Source: JAXLSZ01 sp046330315 (GTDB lineage Bacteria > Actinomycetota > Thermoleophilia > Solirubrobacterales > 70-9). From it: 64,000 bases of DNA. The notes beneath the pieces are model-generated. The model was given only the letters and a program-made list of their open reading frames with translations, did no database searches and was not told where the DNA came from. The first letter of the stretch is position 1. Each line of letters opens with the position of its first letter. The position numbers and the translations under genes were made by a program. Positions 36,100 through 45,800 of this stretch are shown one piece after another. The stretch lies in assembly GCA_046330315.1 (NCBI GenBank), contig JAXLSZ010000004.1, positions 372,001 through 436,000 of the forward strand. Reading direction: 5' to 3'.

Positions 36100-36987
36100 A
36101 TGAGCGAGCACGCCACATTCCGGCTGAAGACGGGCCTGGCCGAGATGCTGAAGGGCGGGGTGATCATGGACGTCACCGACGCCGACCAGGCCCGGATCGC
36201 CGAGGACGCCGGCGCCTGCGCTGTGATGGCGCTGGAGCGGGTGCCCGCCGACATCCGCGCCGAGGGCGGCGTGGCCCGCATGGCTCCGACCCGGAAGATC
36301 TCCGAGATCCAGGAGGCGGTTTCGATCCCGGTGATGGCCAAGGCACGGATCGGGCACATCGCCGAGGCGCAGGTCCTGCAGGCGCTCGAGGTCGACTACA
36401 TCGACGAGTCCGAGGTCCTGACTCCGGCGGACGAGTCGAACCACATCGACAAGTTCGCTTTCGGCGTCCCCTTCGTCTGCGGGGCGACCAACCTCGGCGA
36501 GGCATTGCGGCGGATCGGCGAGGGTGCGGCGATGATCCGCTCCAAGGGCGAGGCCGGGACCGGCAACATCGTCGAGGCGGTCCGCCACATGAGGGGGATC
36601 GTCTCGGGCATACGGGCCCTGGCCTCGAGCGGTCCCGAGGAGCTCTCGGCGGCCGCCAAGGACCATCGCGCCCCGCTCGAGGTGGTGCGGATCGTCGCCG
36701 AGGCCGGCCGGCTGCCGGTGCCGCTGTTCTGCGCCGGTGGCATCGCGACCCCCGCCGACGCCGCGCTGATGATGCAGATCGGGGCGGAGGGCAACTTCGT
36801 CGGGTCGGGGATATTCAAGAGCTCCGACCCCGAGCGTCGCGCCCAGGCGATCGTCGAAGCGACGACGCACTACGACGACCCCGAGCGCGTCGCTGCGGCG
36901 TCGGCCGATCTCGGCGAGGCGATGCCCGGTCTGGAGATCTCCGAGCTGGCGGCGGCCGACGCGCTGCTTCAGGATCGGGGTGCCTGA
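36100..36987 (+). CDS. pdxS: Pyridoxal 5'-phosphate synthase lyase subunit PdxS
   Basis: PdxS (295 aa, (beta/alpha)8 barrel) builds PLP from ribose 5-phosphate, glyceraldehyde 3-phosphate and ammonia from PdxT. Characteristic segments are KGGVIMDVTDADQARIAEDAGACAVMALERVPADIR, then MAKARIGHIAEAQVLQAL (one of the two catalytic lysines) and FVCGATNLGEALRRI, and SKGEAGTGNIVEAVRHMR (the other lysine and phosphate site). Length and sequence are fully typical. It forms an operon with pdxT (8-base overlap). Confidence 0.98.
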   Translation: MSEHATFRLKTGLAEMLKGGVIMDVTDADQARIAEDAGACAVMALERVPADIRAEGGVARMAPTRKISEIQEAVSIPVMAKARIGHIAEAQVLQALEVDYIDESEVLTPADESNHIDKFAFGVPFVCGATNLGEALRRIGEGAAMIRSKGEAGTGNIVEAVRHMRGIVSGIRALASSGPEELSAAAKDHRAPLEVVRIVAEAGRLPVPLFCAGGIATPADAALMMQIGAEGNFVGSGIFKSSDPERRAQAIVEATTHYDDPERVAAASADLGEAMPGLEISELAAADALLQDRGA

Positions 36988-37606
36988 GCGCTTCGCAGTG
37001 CCTCCGGCGGGGGACCGGGGTCTGGCGGTCGGCGTCCTGGCGATCCAGGGTGACTTCGCCGCGCACCTCGCGATGCTCCGCGGCCTCGGCGCCGACGCGC
37101 GCGAGGTGCGCGTTCCCGCCGAGCTCGCTGGGCTGGACGGGCTGGTGATTCCCGGCGGCGAGAGCACGACGATCTCGATGGGGATCGATTCGGCAGGGCT
37201 CGAGGCGGCGATCCGAGCCCATCACGGGTCGGGGCGGCCGGTGCTCGGGACCTGCGCCGGGATGATCGTCTGCGACAGCGAGCACCTGGGCCTGATCGAC
37301 GCGAGGGCGCGTCGCAACGCCTTCGGGCGCCAGCTCCAGAGCTTCGAGGTCGATCTCCGGGTGGAGGGCATCGGCCCCGACCCGCTGCGGGCGGTGTTCA
37401 TCAGGGCGCCGTGGATCGAGGAGCACGGTCCGGGTGTCGAGGTCCTGGCCAGCCACCAGGGTCATCCGGTGGCGATCCGCGAGGGCACGGTCCTGGCATG
37501 CGCGTTCCATCCGGAGCTGACGGACGACCCGCGCCTCCACGCACTGTTCATGGCGATGGCGACCAGCGCCGCGTCCGCGCGCTCCGCGGAGGAGGTCGGG
37601 AGGTGA
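36980..37606 (+). CDS. pdxT: Pyridoxal 5'-phosphate synthase glutaminase subunit PdxT
   Basis: PdxT (208 aa) hydrolyses glutamine and channels ammonia to PdxS. Cys92 in LGTCAGM is the nucleophile; His177 and Glu179 (FHPELTDD) complete the class-I-like triad. GVLAIQGDFAAHL and VIPGGESTTISMG are family signatures. The GTG start overlaps pdxS by 8 bases, giving a short N-terminal extension before the conserved GVLAIQGDF. The stop overlaps the aminopeptidase start (GTGA). Confidence 0.96.
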   Translation: MPERFAVPPAGDRGLAVGVLAIQGDFAAHLAMLRGLGADAREVRVPAELAGLDGLVIPGGESTTISMGIDSAGLEAAIRAHHGSGRPVLGTCAGMIVCDSEHLGLIDARARRNAFGRQLQSFEVDLRVEGIGPDPLRAVFIRAPWIEEHGPGVEVLASHQGHPVAIREGTVLACAFHPELTDDPRLHALFMAMATSAASARSAEEVGR

Positions 37607-38706
37607 GAGACCCGAGGGTGCAGGGTCTGGCGAGGATCCTGGTCGGCTACTCGACCAGGGTCGGCGAGGGGGAGACGGTCGCGATCGACGGGGAGAGCGC
37701 CGCCGAGCCGCTGCTCGCCGCCCTCTACGAGGAGGTCCTCAAGGCGGGCGCCAACCCGATCCTCAACATGAGCCTGCGGGGCCAGTCGGCTGCCTACTTC
37801 AAGCACGCCGGCGACGCCCAGCTCGACTGGGTCTCACCGGTCGCCGAGTGGACGACCGAGAACGCCGACGTGAGGATCGCGGTGGGCGCCAGCACCAACC
37901 TCCGCGAGCTCTCCGGCGTGCCGCCGGGGCGCCAGACCCGTCGCCAGGCAGCGATGGGTCCCCTGATGGCCCGCGCCATGGAGCGCAGCGCCGAGGGCTC
38001 TTTCCGGTGGTGCTACACGCTCTTCCCCACGGCCGCCTACGCGGCCGAGGCGGAGATGAGCCTCGAGGACTACGAGGACTTCTACTTCGGAGCCTGCCTG
38101 ACCGGCGACCCCGAGCCGCTGACCGCCTGGGAGCGGACCTCCGCCGAGACGAGGAGGCTCGCCGAATGGGTCGAGGGCCGCGAGGAGATCCGGGTGAGGG
38201 CGCCCGGCACCGACATCAAGCTGGGCATTGCGGGGCGCAAGTTCATCCCCTGCGGGGGCGAGCACAACATGCCCGACGGCGAGTTCTTCACCGGTCCGGT
38301 CGAGGACTCGGTCGAGGGCGAGGTCACCTTCCACCTGCCCGCGGTGATCGGCGGGCGCGAGGTGGCCGGGGTGCGGCTCCGCTTCGAGTCCGGCAAGGTG
38401 GTGGAAGCCACGGCCGAGCGCGGGGAGGAGTACCTGGTCGAGCTGCTCGACACCGATCAGGGGGCGAGGAGGCTCGGCGAGCTGGGCATCGGCACCAACT
38501 ACGGGATCGACAGGGGAACCCGCGAGGTCCTCCTCGACGAGAAGATCGGAGGAACCGTGCACATGGCGGTCGGGGCCAGCTACCCCGAGTCCGGCGGGGT
38601 AAACGAGTCCGCCGTCCACACCGACCTGGTCTGCGACCTGCGCGGCGGCGGCTCGATCACCGCCGACGGGGAGGAGCTCTCGGTCGACGGCAGGTTCGTC
38701 GTCTAA
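37603..38706 (+). CDS. Aminopeptidase, family M29
   Basis: This 367-aa metalloaminopeptidase resembles AmpS/aminopeptidase T. Key segments are ETVAIDGESAAEPLLAALYEEVLKAGANP, the metal-site region FIPCGGEHNMPDGEFFTGPVEDSVEG (two Glu) and LGELGIGTNYGIDRGTREVLLDEKIGGTVHMAVGASYPESGG (Glu/His/His set), with VHTDLVCDL near the end. It releases N-terminal residues from peptides using two Co/Zn ions. The GTG is fused to the pdxT stop, so it is translated from the pdxST mRNA. Two hairpin repeats follow. Confidence 0.92.
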   Translation: MRDPRVQGLARILVGYSTRVGEGETVAIDGESAAEPLLAALYEEVLKAGANPILNMSLRGQSAAYFKHAGDAQLDWVSPVAEWTTENADVRIAVGASTNLRELSGVPPGRQTRRQAAMGPLMARAMERSAEGSFRWCYTLFPTAAYAAEAEMSLEDYEDFYFGACLTGDPEPLTAWERTSAETRRLAEWVEGREEIRVRAPGTDIKLGIAGRKFIPCGGEHNMPDGEFFTGPVEDSVEGEVTFHLPAVIGGREVAGVRLRFESGKVVEATAERGEEYLVELLDTDQGARRLGELGIGTNYGIDRGTREVLLDEKIGGTVHMAVGASYPESGGVNESAVHTDLVCDLRGGGSITADGEELSVDGRFVV

Positions 38707-38714
38707 ACCCCCCA

Positions 38715-38768
38715 CGGAGGTGGGACCTCTTTACCCCGACAGGGGATGGGCTAGAGGTCCCACCCCCG
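38715..38768. repeat. GTGGGACCTC hairpin family, copy 2
   Basis: GGTGGGACCTCT (38719-38730) pairs exactly with AGAGGTCCCACC (38753-38764); after one mismatch another three pairs follow. The loop begins with TACCCCG. It lies in the convergent gap after the M29 aminopeptidase. Confidence 0.8.
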
Positions 38769-38801
38769 GGGGTGGCGCGCTTCGGCCTCGACGTTTGGGA
38801 C

Positions 38802-38845
38802 GTGGGACCTCTTGACCCTGATAGGCGATGGGTTAGAGGTCCCAC
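38802..38845. repeat. GTGGGACCTC hairpin family, copy 3
   Basis: GTGGGACCTCT (38802-38812) pairs exactly with AGAGGTCCCAC (38835-38845); the loop begins TGACCCTG. It is about 85 bases after copy 2 in the same orientation, with the flanks CCCCCGGGG(T) also shared, so the two are a tandem pair. They may end both convergent transcripts. Confidence 0.8.
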
Positions 38846-38855
38846 CCCCGGGGTG

Positions 38856-39296
38856 CTAGCTGCGGGGCAGCGGGGAGCCGGCGAGCAGCAGGAACCAGGC
38901 GCCCAGCGCTACCGCGGCGAGCAGCACCGAGCCGACCAGGACGGCCTCGACCACGGTGATCCGTCGCGCCGAGGGGGTGTCGCGCATGCTGCGCAGCCAG
39001 CTGGCCCGCATCGGGTCCACCGTGTCCGTGCCGGTGATCCGCACGTAGAGGCCGTTGAGTCTGCCGATCAGCCAGGCGATAAGCAGGATCGAGACGACGA
39101 TCCCGACCAGCACGATCATGTACGGGCCGCCGCTCGGGAACTGGGTCTTGGAGAGCCGGGAGCCGATGTAGATCCAGGTCAGCGGGACCGCCGTCCACAT
39201 GGAGAGGGCCGCGACGAGCATCGCGGCCACTACGAGGGTCGCCGCGAGCCGGCTGGCGGCCGCGTGCGTGGGGGAGGTCTCCGGGGCCTTCGGCAT
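38856..39296 (-). CDS. Membrane protein of unknown function, three helices
   Basis: The 146-aa protein has three hydrophobic segments (LAATLVVAAMLVAALSMWTAVPLTWIYI, MIVLVGIVVSILLIAWLIG, VVEAVLVGSVLLAAVALGAWFLLLAG). A cytoplasmic-looking loop with RITGTDTVDP and RSMRD lies between the second and third. I do not recognise the family. It is divergent from yebC with only about 23 bases between starts, so their promoters overlap. Confidence 0.6.
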   Translation of the reverse strand: MPKAPETSPTHAAASRLAATLVVAAMLVAALSMWTAVPLTWIYIGSRLSKTQFPSGGPYMIVLVGIVVSILLIAWLIGRLNGLYVRITGTDTVDPMRASWLRSMRDTPSARRITVVEAVLVGSVLLAAVALGAWFLLLAGSPLPRS

Positions 39297-39305
39297 CTCA
39301 CTCCA

Positions 39306-39311
39306 TAGAAT
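39306..39311 (+). promoter_or_regulatory. TAGAAT -10-like element of yebC
   Basis: TAGAAT ends 8 bases before the yebC ATG (39320); no Shine-Dalgarno sequence lies between. It sits inside the 23-base divergent gap. Confidence 0.4.
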
Positions 39312-39319
39312 CGCAGGCC

Positions 39320-40069
39320 ATGTCGGGTCACTCGAAATGGTCCTCCATCAAGCACCGCAAGGCGGCGGCCGACGCCAAGCGGGGCAAGCTGTTCACCAAG
39401 CTGGCCCGCGCGATCACCATCGCGGCGCGAGAGGGGGGCGGGGACCCCGACTCCAATCCGGCGCTCGCCACCGCGATCCAGAAGGCGCGCGACTACTCGA
39501 TGCCGAAGGACAACATCCAGAGGGCCGTCGACCGGGGGACCGGCGAGGGCGGCGACGCCGAGCAGATCGAGCGGGTCGTCTTCGAGGGATACGGCCCCGG
39601 CGGCGTGGCGATCCTCGTCGAGGCGCTCACCGACAACCGGAACCGGACCAGCGCCGAGATCCGCCACGCCTTCGCCAAGCACAGCGGTGCGTTGGGCGAG
39701 CCCGGCTCCGTGGCATGGATCTTCGAGAAGCGGGGCCTGATCGTCCTCGACGGCGAGCTCTACGGGGAGGACGACCTGATCGTCGCGATAGACGCCGGTG
39801 CCGAGGACGTCACCGCCGACGACGACATCCTCAAGGTGATCACCGACCCCGGAGACCTGGCCCGGGTCCGCGACACGCTCGCGGAGGCCGGCCTGGAGAT
39901 CCAGTCCTCCGACCTGACTATGGAGCCGAAGAGCACCGTCGAGGTTTCCGAGTCCGACTCGGGGACGCTCCTTCGCCTGCTCGACGCGCTCGAGGAGCAG
40001 GACGACACCGACGCGGTGCACGCCAACTTCGAGATGTCCGAAGAGGCGATGGCCCGGGCGTTCGTCTAG
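39320..40069 (+). CDS. yebC: YebC/PmpR family protein
   Basis: The 249-aa protein starts with the invariant MSGHSKWSSIKHRKAAADAKRG and continues with KLARAITIAAREGGGDPDSNPALATAI and AKHSGALGEPGSVAWIFEK. YebC-family proteins act as DNA-binding regulators or, in recent work, as translation factors easing ribosome stalling. It heads the yebC-ruvC-ruvA-ruvB block, the common bacterial order. Confidence 0.96.
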   Translation: MSGHSKWSSIKHRKAAADAKRGKLFTKLARAITIAAREGGGDPDSNPALATAIQKARDYSMPKDNIQRAVDRGTGEGGDAEQIERVVFEGYGPGGVAILVEALTDNRNRTSAEIRHAFAKHSGALGEPGSVAWIFEKRGLIVLDGELYGEDDLIVAIDAGAEDVTADDDILKVITDPGDLARVRDTLAEAGLEIQSSDLTMEPKSTVEVSESDSGTLLRLLDALEEQDDTDAVHANFEMSEEAMARAFV

Positions 40070-40128
40070 GCGCGCCAGGCCGGGCGGCCCGCGGGAGGCA
40101 TCCGGTCCTCCCCGCAGAATCAGGTCCC

Positions 40129-40674
40129 ATGAGAGTCGTGATCGGGATCGATCCCGGCGCTGCGAACCTTGGCTTCGGCGTCGTCCGTGTCGAGGGCGCC
40201 CACCTGGTCGCCCTCGACGGAGGGGTGGTCGAGACATCCTCGGGCGCGACGATCGGCAGCCGCCTGGAGCGCCTGCACGCGGCGATCGCCGAGCTGATCG
40301 AGTGGCACGAGCCCGAGTCCCTCGCCCTCGAGGACGTCTATTTCGGGCGCAACGCCCGCTCGGCGATGGTGGTCGGCCAGGCCAGCGGCGTCGCGATGCT
40401 GGCGGCTGCGCAGCGGGGCGTCGGCTGCGTCGCCTACACCCCCCAGGCGATCAAGAAGGCGGTTTGCGGCTCCGGCTCGGCCGGCAAGCGGCAGGTCCAG
40501 CGAATGGTCGGGACGCTGCTGGGGCTGCCCGAGCCCCCGACCCCCGACCATGCGGCGGACGCGCTGGCGGTGGCGATCTGCCACGCCTGGACCTCCGGGC
40601 GCCACGCCGCGCCGGCCGGCGCGGCAGGCCCCGCGCACGTGCGCGGCGGCATCCGGGAGCGGGTGGCCGGTTGA
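40129..40674 (+). CDS. ruvC: Holliday junction resolvase RuvC
   Basis: The 181-aa endonuclease cuts Holliday junctions together with RuvAB. Catalytic acids are visible: Asp8 in GIDPG, Glu68 in LALEDVYFG, and His141 with Asp144 in PDHAADALAVA. The ATG at 40129 begins right at the first strand (MRVVIGIDPG). A CAGAAT hexamer precedes it. The stop overlaps the ruvA start (TTGA). Confidence 0.96.
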   Translation: MRVVIGIDPGAANLGFGVVRVEGAHLVALDGGVVETSSGATIGSRLERLHAAIAELIEWHEPESLALEDVYFGRNARSAMVVGQASGVAMLAAAQRGVGCVAYTPQAIKKAVCGSGSAGKRQVQRMVGTLLGLPEPPTPDHAADALAVAICHAWTSGRHAAPAGAAGPAHVRGGIRERVAG

Positions 40675-41273
40675 TCGCGGCGCTCCAGGGCGAGGTGATG
40701 GTGCGGCGGCCCGACCACGTCGTGATCGACGCCGGCGGGGTCGGCTACCGCCTCACGGTCTCCGCGGAGACGCTGAAGTCGGTCCCGGCGGTCGGGCGCA
40801 GCGCCTTCCTGCACGCGGAGCTGATTGCCCGCGACGATTCCCTCGCCCTCTACGGCTTCTCCTCCGAGGAGGAGCGCGACCTCTTCCGCGAGCTGACTTC
40901 GGTCAGCGGGGTGGGCCCGAAGGTCGCGATCGCCGTGCTCTCCGGCGGGGCCGCCCGCGACCTGATGGCGGCGATCGCCGCCGGGGACGCGAAGCGCTTC
41001 CAGGCCGTCCCGGGAATCGGCAAGCGCACCTCGGAGCGGATCATCGTCGAGCTGCGCGAGAAGGTCGCGGGGAGCCTCGACGAGGGGGCGCTGGCTGCGG
41101 GAGCCCCCGGCGCCCAGAGCCCCCGGGCGCTCGCCCGCGACGGGCTGGTCAACCTCGGCTACGCGCTGGGCGAGGCCGAGGCGCTGCTCGACGGCCTCGA
41201 GGGCGACGACCCCGAGGAGCTGATCGCCGCGGCGCTGCGCAGCGCCGGGGAGAGCCGGAGCCGGGCGGCGTGA
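40671..41273 (+). CDS. ruvA: Holliday junction helicase subunit RuvA
   Basis: This 200-aa DNA-binding subunit has an N-terminal OB domain (IAALQGEVMVRRPDHVVIDAGGVGY), two helix-hairpin-helix motifs (LTSVSGVGPKVAIAVLSG; FQAVPGIGKRTSERIIVELREK) and a C-terminal domain III (ARDGLVNLGYALGEAEALL) that contacts RuvB. The TTG start lies in the ruvC stop, so synthesis is coupled. An Ala/Gly-rich linker separates domains II and III. Confidence 0.96.
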   Translation: MIAALQGEVMVRRPDHVVIDAGGVGYRLTVSAETLKSVPAVGRSAFLHAELIARDDSLALYGFSSEEERDLFRELTSVSGVGPKVAIAVLSGGAARDLMAAIAAGDAKRFQAVPGIGKRTSERIIVELREKVAGSLDEGALAAGAPGAQSPRALARDGLVNLGYALGEAEALLDGLEGDDPEELIAAALRSAGESRSRAA

Positions 41274-42337
41274 GCCGGAGCCCCGACATCTCCGGCCCCC
41301 GCATCCGCACGCCCGGAGCGCTCGGGGACTCCGAGGTCCGGGCCGGCGCCTCGGGCGCCGAGGAGGAACTGGACCGCTCGCTGCGCCCGCCGAAACTGGC
41401 CGAGTTCGTCAACCAGACCCAGGTCACCGAGCAGCTCGCGCTGTTCATCGAGGCGGCCCGCAGGCGCGGCGAGCCACTCGACCACGTCCTGCTCGCCGGC
41501 CCCCCGGGCCTCGGCAAGACCTCGCTGGCCCACATCGTCGCCGCCGAGCTCGAGGTCCCGATGGTCCACACGGCCGGTCCGGCGCTGGAGCGGAAGGCCG
41601 ACGTGGCGGCCTTCCTGACCGCCCTGGAGCCCGGCAGCGTCTTCTTCATCGACGAGATCCATCGCCTCGGCCGCGCCGTCGAGGAGACCCTCTACCCGGC
41701 GATGGAGGACTCCAAGCTGCCGGTCGTGCTCGGCCAGGGCCCGGGCGCCCGCACCGTCACGCTCCCGCTCCCGCCCTTCACGCTGATCGGGGCCACGACC
41801 CGGAGCGGGCTGCTCACCACGCCGCTCCGGGACCGCTTCGGCGTCTGCCACAGGCTCGAGCACTACTCGGCCGACGACCTCGCCGGAATCGTGAGACGCT
41901 CGGCCGGAATCCTCGAGGTCGAGATCGACTCCGAGGGCGCGCGGACGATCGCCGCGCGCTCGCGCGGCACCCCGCGAGTCGCCAACCGCCTGCTGCGGCG
42001 GGTCCGCGATTACGCCGATGTGCGCGGGGAAGGCGTGGTCAGCGCCGGGGTGGCGAACGCGGCCCTGGAGATGCTCGAGGTCGACGAGGCGGGCCTGGAC
42101 CGGAGCGACCGCGCCCTGCTGGAGACCGTCGCCAGCAAGTTCGGGGGAGGGCCGGTCGGCCTCTCGACCCTGGCCGTGGCGATCGGCGAGGAGCAGGACA
42201 CGATCGAGGACGTGCTCGAGCCCTATCTTCTCCAGCAGGGGATGGTCAAGCGCACGCCGCGCGGCAGGGTGCTGACCCGTCGCGCCTTCGAGCACCTGGA
42301 GATCCCGGTGCCCGAGGGCGCTGCGACCCTGTTCTGA
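41270..42337 (+). CDS. ruvB: Holliday junction branch-migration ATPase RuvB
   Basis: The 355-aa AAA+ motor has Walker A GPPGLGKTSLA, Walker B VFFIDEIHRL, sensor I GATTRSGLL and the RuvB-specific C-terminal winged helix (EPYLLQQGMVKRTPRGRVLT). LRPPKLAEFVNQTQV is the family start; usually this reads FIGQ, here FVNQ. The GTG start overlaps the ruvA stop (GTGA). A disordered leader of about 35 residues precedes the AAA+ domain. Confidence 0.97.
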   Translation: MSRSPDISGPRIRTPGALGDSEVRAGASGAEEELDRSLRPPKLAEFVNQTQVTEQLALFIEAARRRGEPLDHVLLAGPPGLGKTSLAHIVAAELEVPMVHTAGPALERKADVAAFLTALEPGSVFFIDEIHRLGRAVEETLYPAMEDSKLPVVLGQGPGARTVTLPLPPFTLIGATTRSGLLTTPLRDRFGVCHRLEHYSADDLAGIVRRSAGILEVEIDSEGARTIAARSRGTPRVANRLLRRVRDYADVRGEGVVSAGVANAALEMLEVDEAGLDRSDRALLETVASKFGGGPVGLSTLAVAIGEEQDTIEDVLEPYLLQQGMVKRTPRGRVLTRRAFEHLEIPVPEGAATLF

Positions 42338-42363
42338 GGCCCGGCCTTGCGCTCGCCAGTTTG

Positions 42364-42369
42364 TAGCCT
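42364..42369 (+). promoter_or_regulatory. TAGCCT -10-like element
   Basis: TAGCCT ends 9 bases before the ATG at 42379; no Shine-Dalgarno sequence is seen in the 41-base gap after ruvB. Confidence 0.33.
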
Positions 42370-42378
42370 GTCTCGGCG

Positions 42379-42867
42379 ATGCCCTTCTTCATCTGCCCCA
42401 ACTGCGGCAACCGGGAGCACAGCGGCGACCGCAGCGCCGGTTTCAGCGCCCGCCCGAAGGGCTGCGCGAAGTGCGGTTTCGGGTTCGTCTTCGAGCTCCT
42501 CGACGACTACTACCCCGCGCCCAACGCGGCCTTCTTCGTCTGCGACCAGGAGGCCCGGGTGATCGACGCCGGGAGGGGCAGCTTCGAGCTCACCGGGCTG
42601 AAGGACGAGGACGTGATCGGCCGGCCGGTGCGCGACGTGCTGGGGCTGCGCTGGCGCGACGAGGGCGACGGCGGCGAGAGCGCCGACACCAACGGCGACG
42701 GGTTCACCGACCCGATCGAGACCTCCCTGGAGTGGGGTGTCCGCTCCCTGGGCAAGCGCGTCTCCGTCAACGCCGAGGGCGACCTCCCCGCGGAGGCGGT
42801 GGCGGACGTCTTCCCGGCCTACGACGAGGACGGCGGCCTGCTGATCGTGCTCACCCCGGAAGGCTGA
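42379..42867 (+). CDS. Zinc-ribbon/PAS-domain protein with an EF-hand-like loop
   Basis: The 162-aa protein has a zinc ribbon (Cys6, Cys9, Cys29, Cys32) joined to a PAS-like fold (AAFFVCDQEARVIDAGRGSFELTGLKDEDVIGRPVRDVLGL). An insertion contains DTNGDGFTDPIE (103-114), which fits the 12-residue Ca-binding EF-hand/dockerin loop at positions 1, 3, 5, 9 and 12. The C-terminus returns to a PAS beta strand (FPAYDEDGGLLIVLTPEG). It sits where actinobacteria usually have yajC, 9 bases before secDF. A cytoplasmic sensor of metal or ligand is plausible, but function is unknown. Confidence 0.72.
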   Translation: MPFFICPNCGNREHSGDRSAGFSARPKGCAKCGFGFVFELLDDYYPAPNAAFFVCDQEARVIDAGRGSFELTGLKDEDVIGRPVRDVLGLRWRDEGDGGESADTNGDGFTDPIETSLEWGVRSLGKRVSVNAEGDLPAEAVADVFPAYDEDGGLLIVLTPEG

Positions 42868-42876
42868 GGACCCGGG

Positions 42877-45800
42877 ATGAGCCGGGGGCGCCGCCACCTC
42901 TTCGTCCTGCTGTTCGTCCTCGGGCTGGTCGCGGTCTCCGCTCTGGTGATCGCCACCAGGCCGACCAAGCTCGGCCTCGACCTGAAGGGCGGGGTCGAGC
43001 TGATCTACCAGGGCAAGCCCTCCGGCCAGGTCAAGGAGGTCACCGGAAGCGACATCAACCGCTCGATCGAGATCATCAGGCGGCGGATCGACAAGCTCGG
43101 CGTCTCCGAGCCCGAGGTCTCGCGGCTGGGCACCACCGAGATATCCGTCAGCCTCCCCGACGTCAAGAACGCCCAGCGCGCGATCGACCAGGTCGGCACC
43201 ACCGCTCAGCTCTACTTCTACGACTGGGAGCCCAACCTGATCGGCCCCGAGAAGGTGATCGGGGGCCGCCCGGGGCTCAACCCGCCGCCGGCCGCGCTGA
43301 AGGCCTCGCGCCAGCGCTGGCGCGAGGCGGGGCGCAACCCGAGCTCTCCTCTCGCCCAGCAGCTCGTGCTCTCCGGCGCCTACCCGACCGCCTACGACGC
43401 GACCCAACTCGCCGCCAAGCAGGAGCCGGTCCCCGACTGCACCAACTGCTCGGCCTCGACGCCGCGCTACTACCTCTTCGGGCGCGCCGCCCCGCACAGG
43501 CTGATCGCCGGGCCCGAGACCTCGGTCAACGACCTCTACGTCAGCCCGACCGGGCAGAAGCGCCCGCGCAGCGGGCTCGTCGTCAAGGTGCCGGTCGGGA
43601 CGATCGTCGTCGCGGAGTCTCCGTCTGACTCCAGCGGCACCACGGTCCCCCCGGACCAGTTCCCGCCCGGCTGGTACGCGCTGCGCGACCGCCCGGCCCT
43701 CTCGGGGACCGACATCACCAACCCCGAGCAGAACTACGACCCGACGACCAACGCGCCCAACGTCACCTTCGGCTTCACCGACAAGGGGCGCACCGCCTTC
43801 CAGGACGTCACTCGCACGATCTCCCAGCGCGGCGCCAACAGCGCCGCCGCGGCCGGAGCGATCGGCTCGATCACCCCCGATCAGGCGGCGGCGCTTTCCG
43901 GGCACTTCGCGGTGGTTTTGGACAACGTCGTCGTCACCCGCCCGATCATCAACTTCCAGGAGAACCCGGACGGGATCGACGGCCGCCAGGGGGCCCAGAT
44001 CTCGGGCGGATTCCAGAGCGTCGGCGAGGCCCAGGACCTGGCGACGACGCTTCAGATCGGCGCCCTGCCGATCAATCTGAAGCTGATCAGCCAGACCCAG
44101 GTCTCCGCGACCCTCGGCCAGCAGGCGCTCGACGAGGGCATCAAGGCCGGCTTGGTGGGGGTGGTCCTGGTGGTCATCTTCCTGATCGCCTTCTACCGCT
44201 TCCTGGGGCTGATCGCCTCGATCGCGCTGGGCGCCTACGGGGTGATCTTCTTCGCGCTGATCAAGCTGATCCCGATCACGCTGACCCTGCCTGGCATCGC
44301 CGGGCTGGTGCTGACCATCGGGGTCGCCGCCGACTCCAACATCGTCATCTTCGAGCGAATCAAGGAGGAGGTGCGCGCCGGCAGGTCCATGCCCTCGGCG
44401 ATCGCCGCCGGCTACCGCCGCGGGATCGCCACGATCATCGACGCCAACGTCGTCACCCTGCTGACCGCGTTCATCCTCTTCGTGCTCGCCACGGCGGGGG
44501 TCAAGGGGTTCGCCTTCACGCTGGGCATCGGGACGATCGTCTCGCTTCTGACCGCGGTCGTCTTCACGCAGGCCCTGCTGGGGACGATGAGCCGCAGCCG
44601 CTTCCTGCGCTCGCCGAGCATGCTCGGGGCCGCCAAGCAGCGGTTCCGCTGGCACTTCGACTTCATGGGAGCGAGCCGCTGGTTCTTCTCGATCTCGGGA
44701 TGCATCCTGCTGATCGGGTCGCTCTCGCTGGCCACCAAGCAGCTCAACTTCGGGATCGACTTCGAGTCGGGGACACGGATAACGGTGGCCTTGGTCAAGC
44801 CGACCGACGAGGGCGCGGTGCGCAGCACCCTGAGCAGCGCCGGGATCGACGGCGAGGAGATCCAGAAGGTCTCCGACCCGGTGCTCGGCAACAACGTCTT
44901 CCAGATCCAGACGCGCCAGCTGCAGCCGGGGCGGGTCAAGGACGCCCGCCGCGCGCTCGGCACGGAGTTCGGAGTCGCCGCCGACGGCTTCGACAGCACC
45001 AGCGTCGGGCCGACCTTCGGCCAGCAGGTCGCGAGCAGCGCCCTGAAGGCGCTGATCCTCTCGCTGCTGGTGATCTGCGCCTACGTAGCCTTCCGCTTCC
45101 AGCCCAAGTTCGCGATCCCGGTGCTGATCGCGCTCTTCCACGACGTGCTGATCACCGCCGGCATCTACTCGCTGACCGGGAGGGAGGTGACGACCGGGAC
45201 GGTCGCCGCGTTCCTGACGATCCTCGGGTACTCCCTCTACGACACGATCATCGTCTTCGATCGGATACGCGAGAACCTGCCCCGGATGCCCCGCGCGGCC
45301 TTCTCGCAGATCGTCAACCGCTCGATGAGCGAGGTGCTGACCCGCTCGCTGGCGACCAGCTTCTCGACCCTGATCGGGGTCGCCTCGCTGCTGGTCTTCG
45401 GCGGCGTCATTCTCAAGGACTTCGCCTTCGCGATGCTGGTCGGGATCGCCTCGGGGACCTACTCCTCGATCTTCATCGCCTCTCCGGTGCTGACCGCCTG
45501 GAAGGAGCGCGAACCCGCCTTCCGGCGCCGACGCGCCCGGATCGAGCGGGCCGATGGGGCCGTGCCCCCCTACGCGGAGGAGGCCGCGGTCGCCAGGATC
45601 GGCGAGGAGGAGCCGGGGGAGGGAGCGGCGCCCGAGGAGGACCTGGAGGCGGTGCCGGCCGGCTCGGAGGCAGCCGTCGCCGTCGCCGAGGTCCCCAGCG
45701 CCCCGACCGGCGCCAAGGTGCCGGAAGGGGCCGAAGAGGAGGTCGCGCCCGAAGCCGGGCAGGCCGAGCCGTCCCCAGCCCCGGAGCGCCAGCCCGAGCC

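Noticed and set aside
42223..45141. Minus-strand open frame of 972 codons opposite secDF
   Set aside because: Antisense shadow of a conserved SecDF gene, Asp/Arg/Gly-rich with no recognisable motif.
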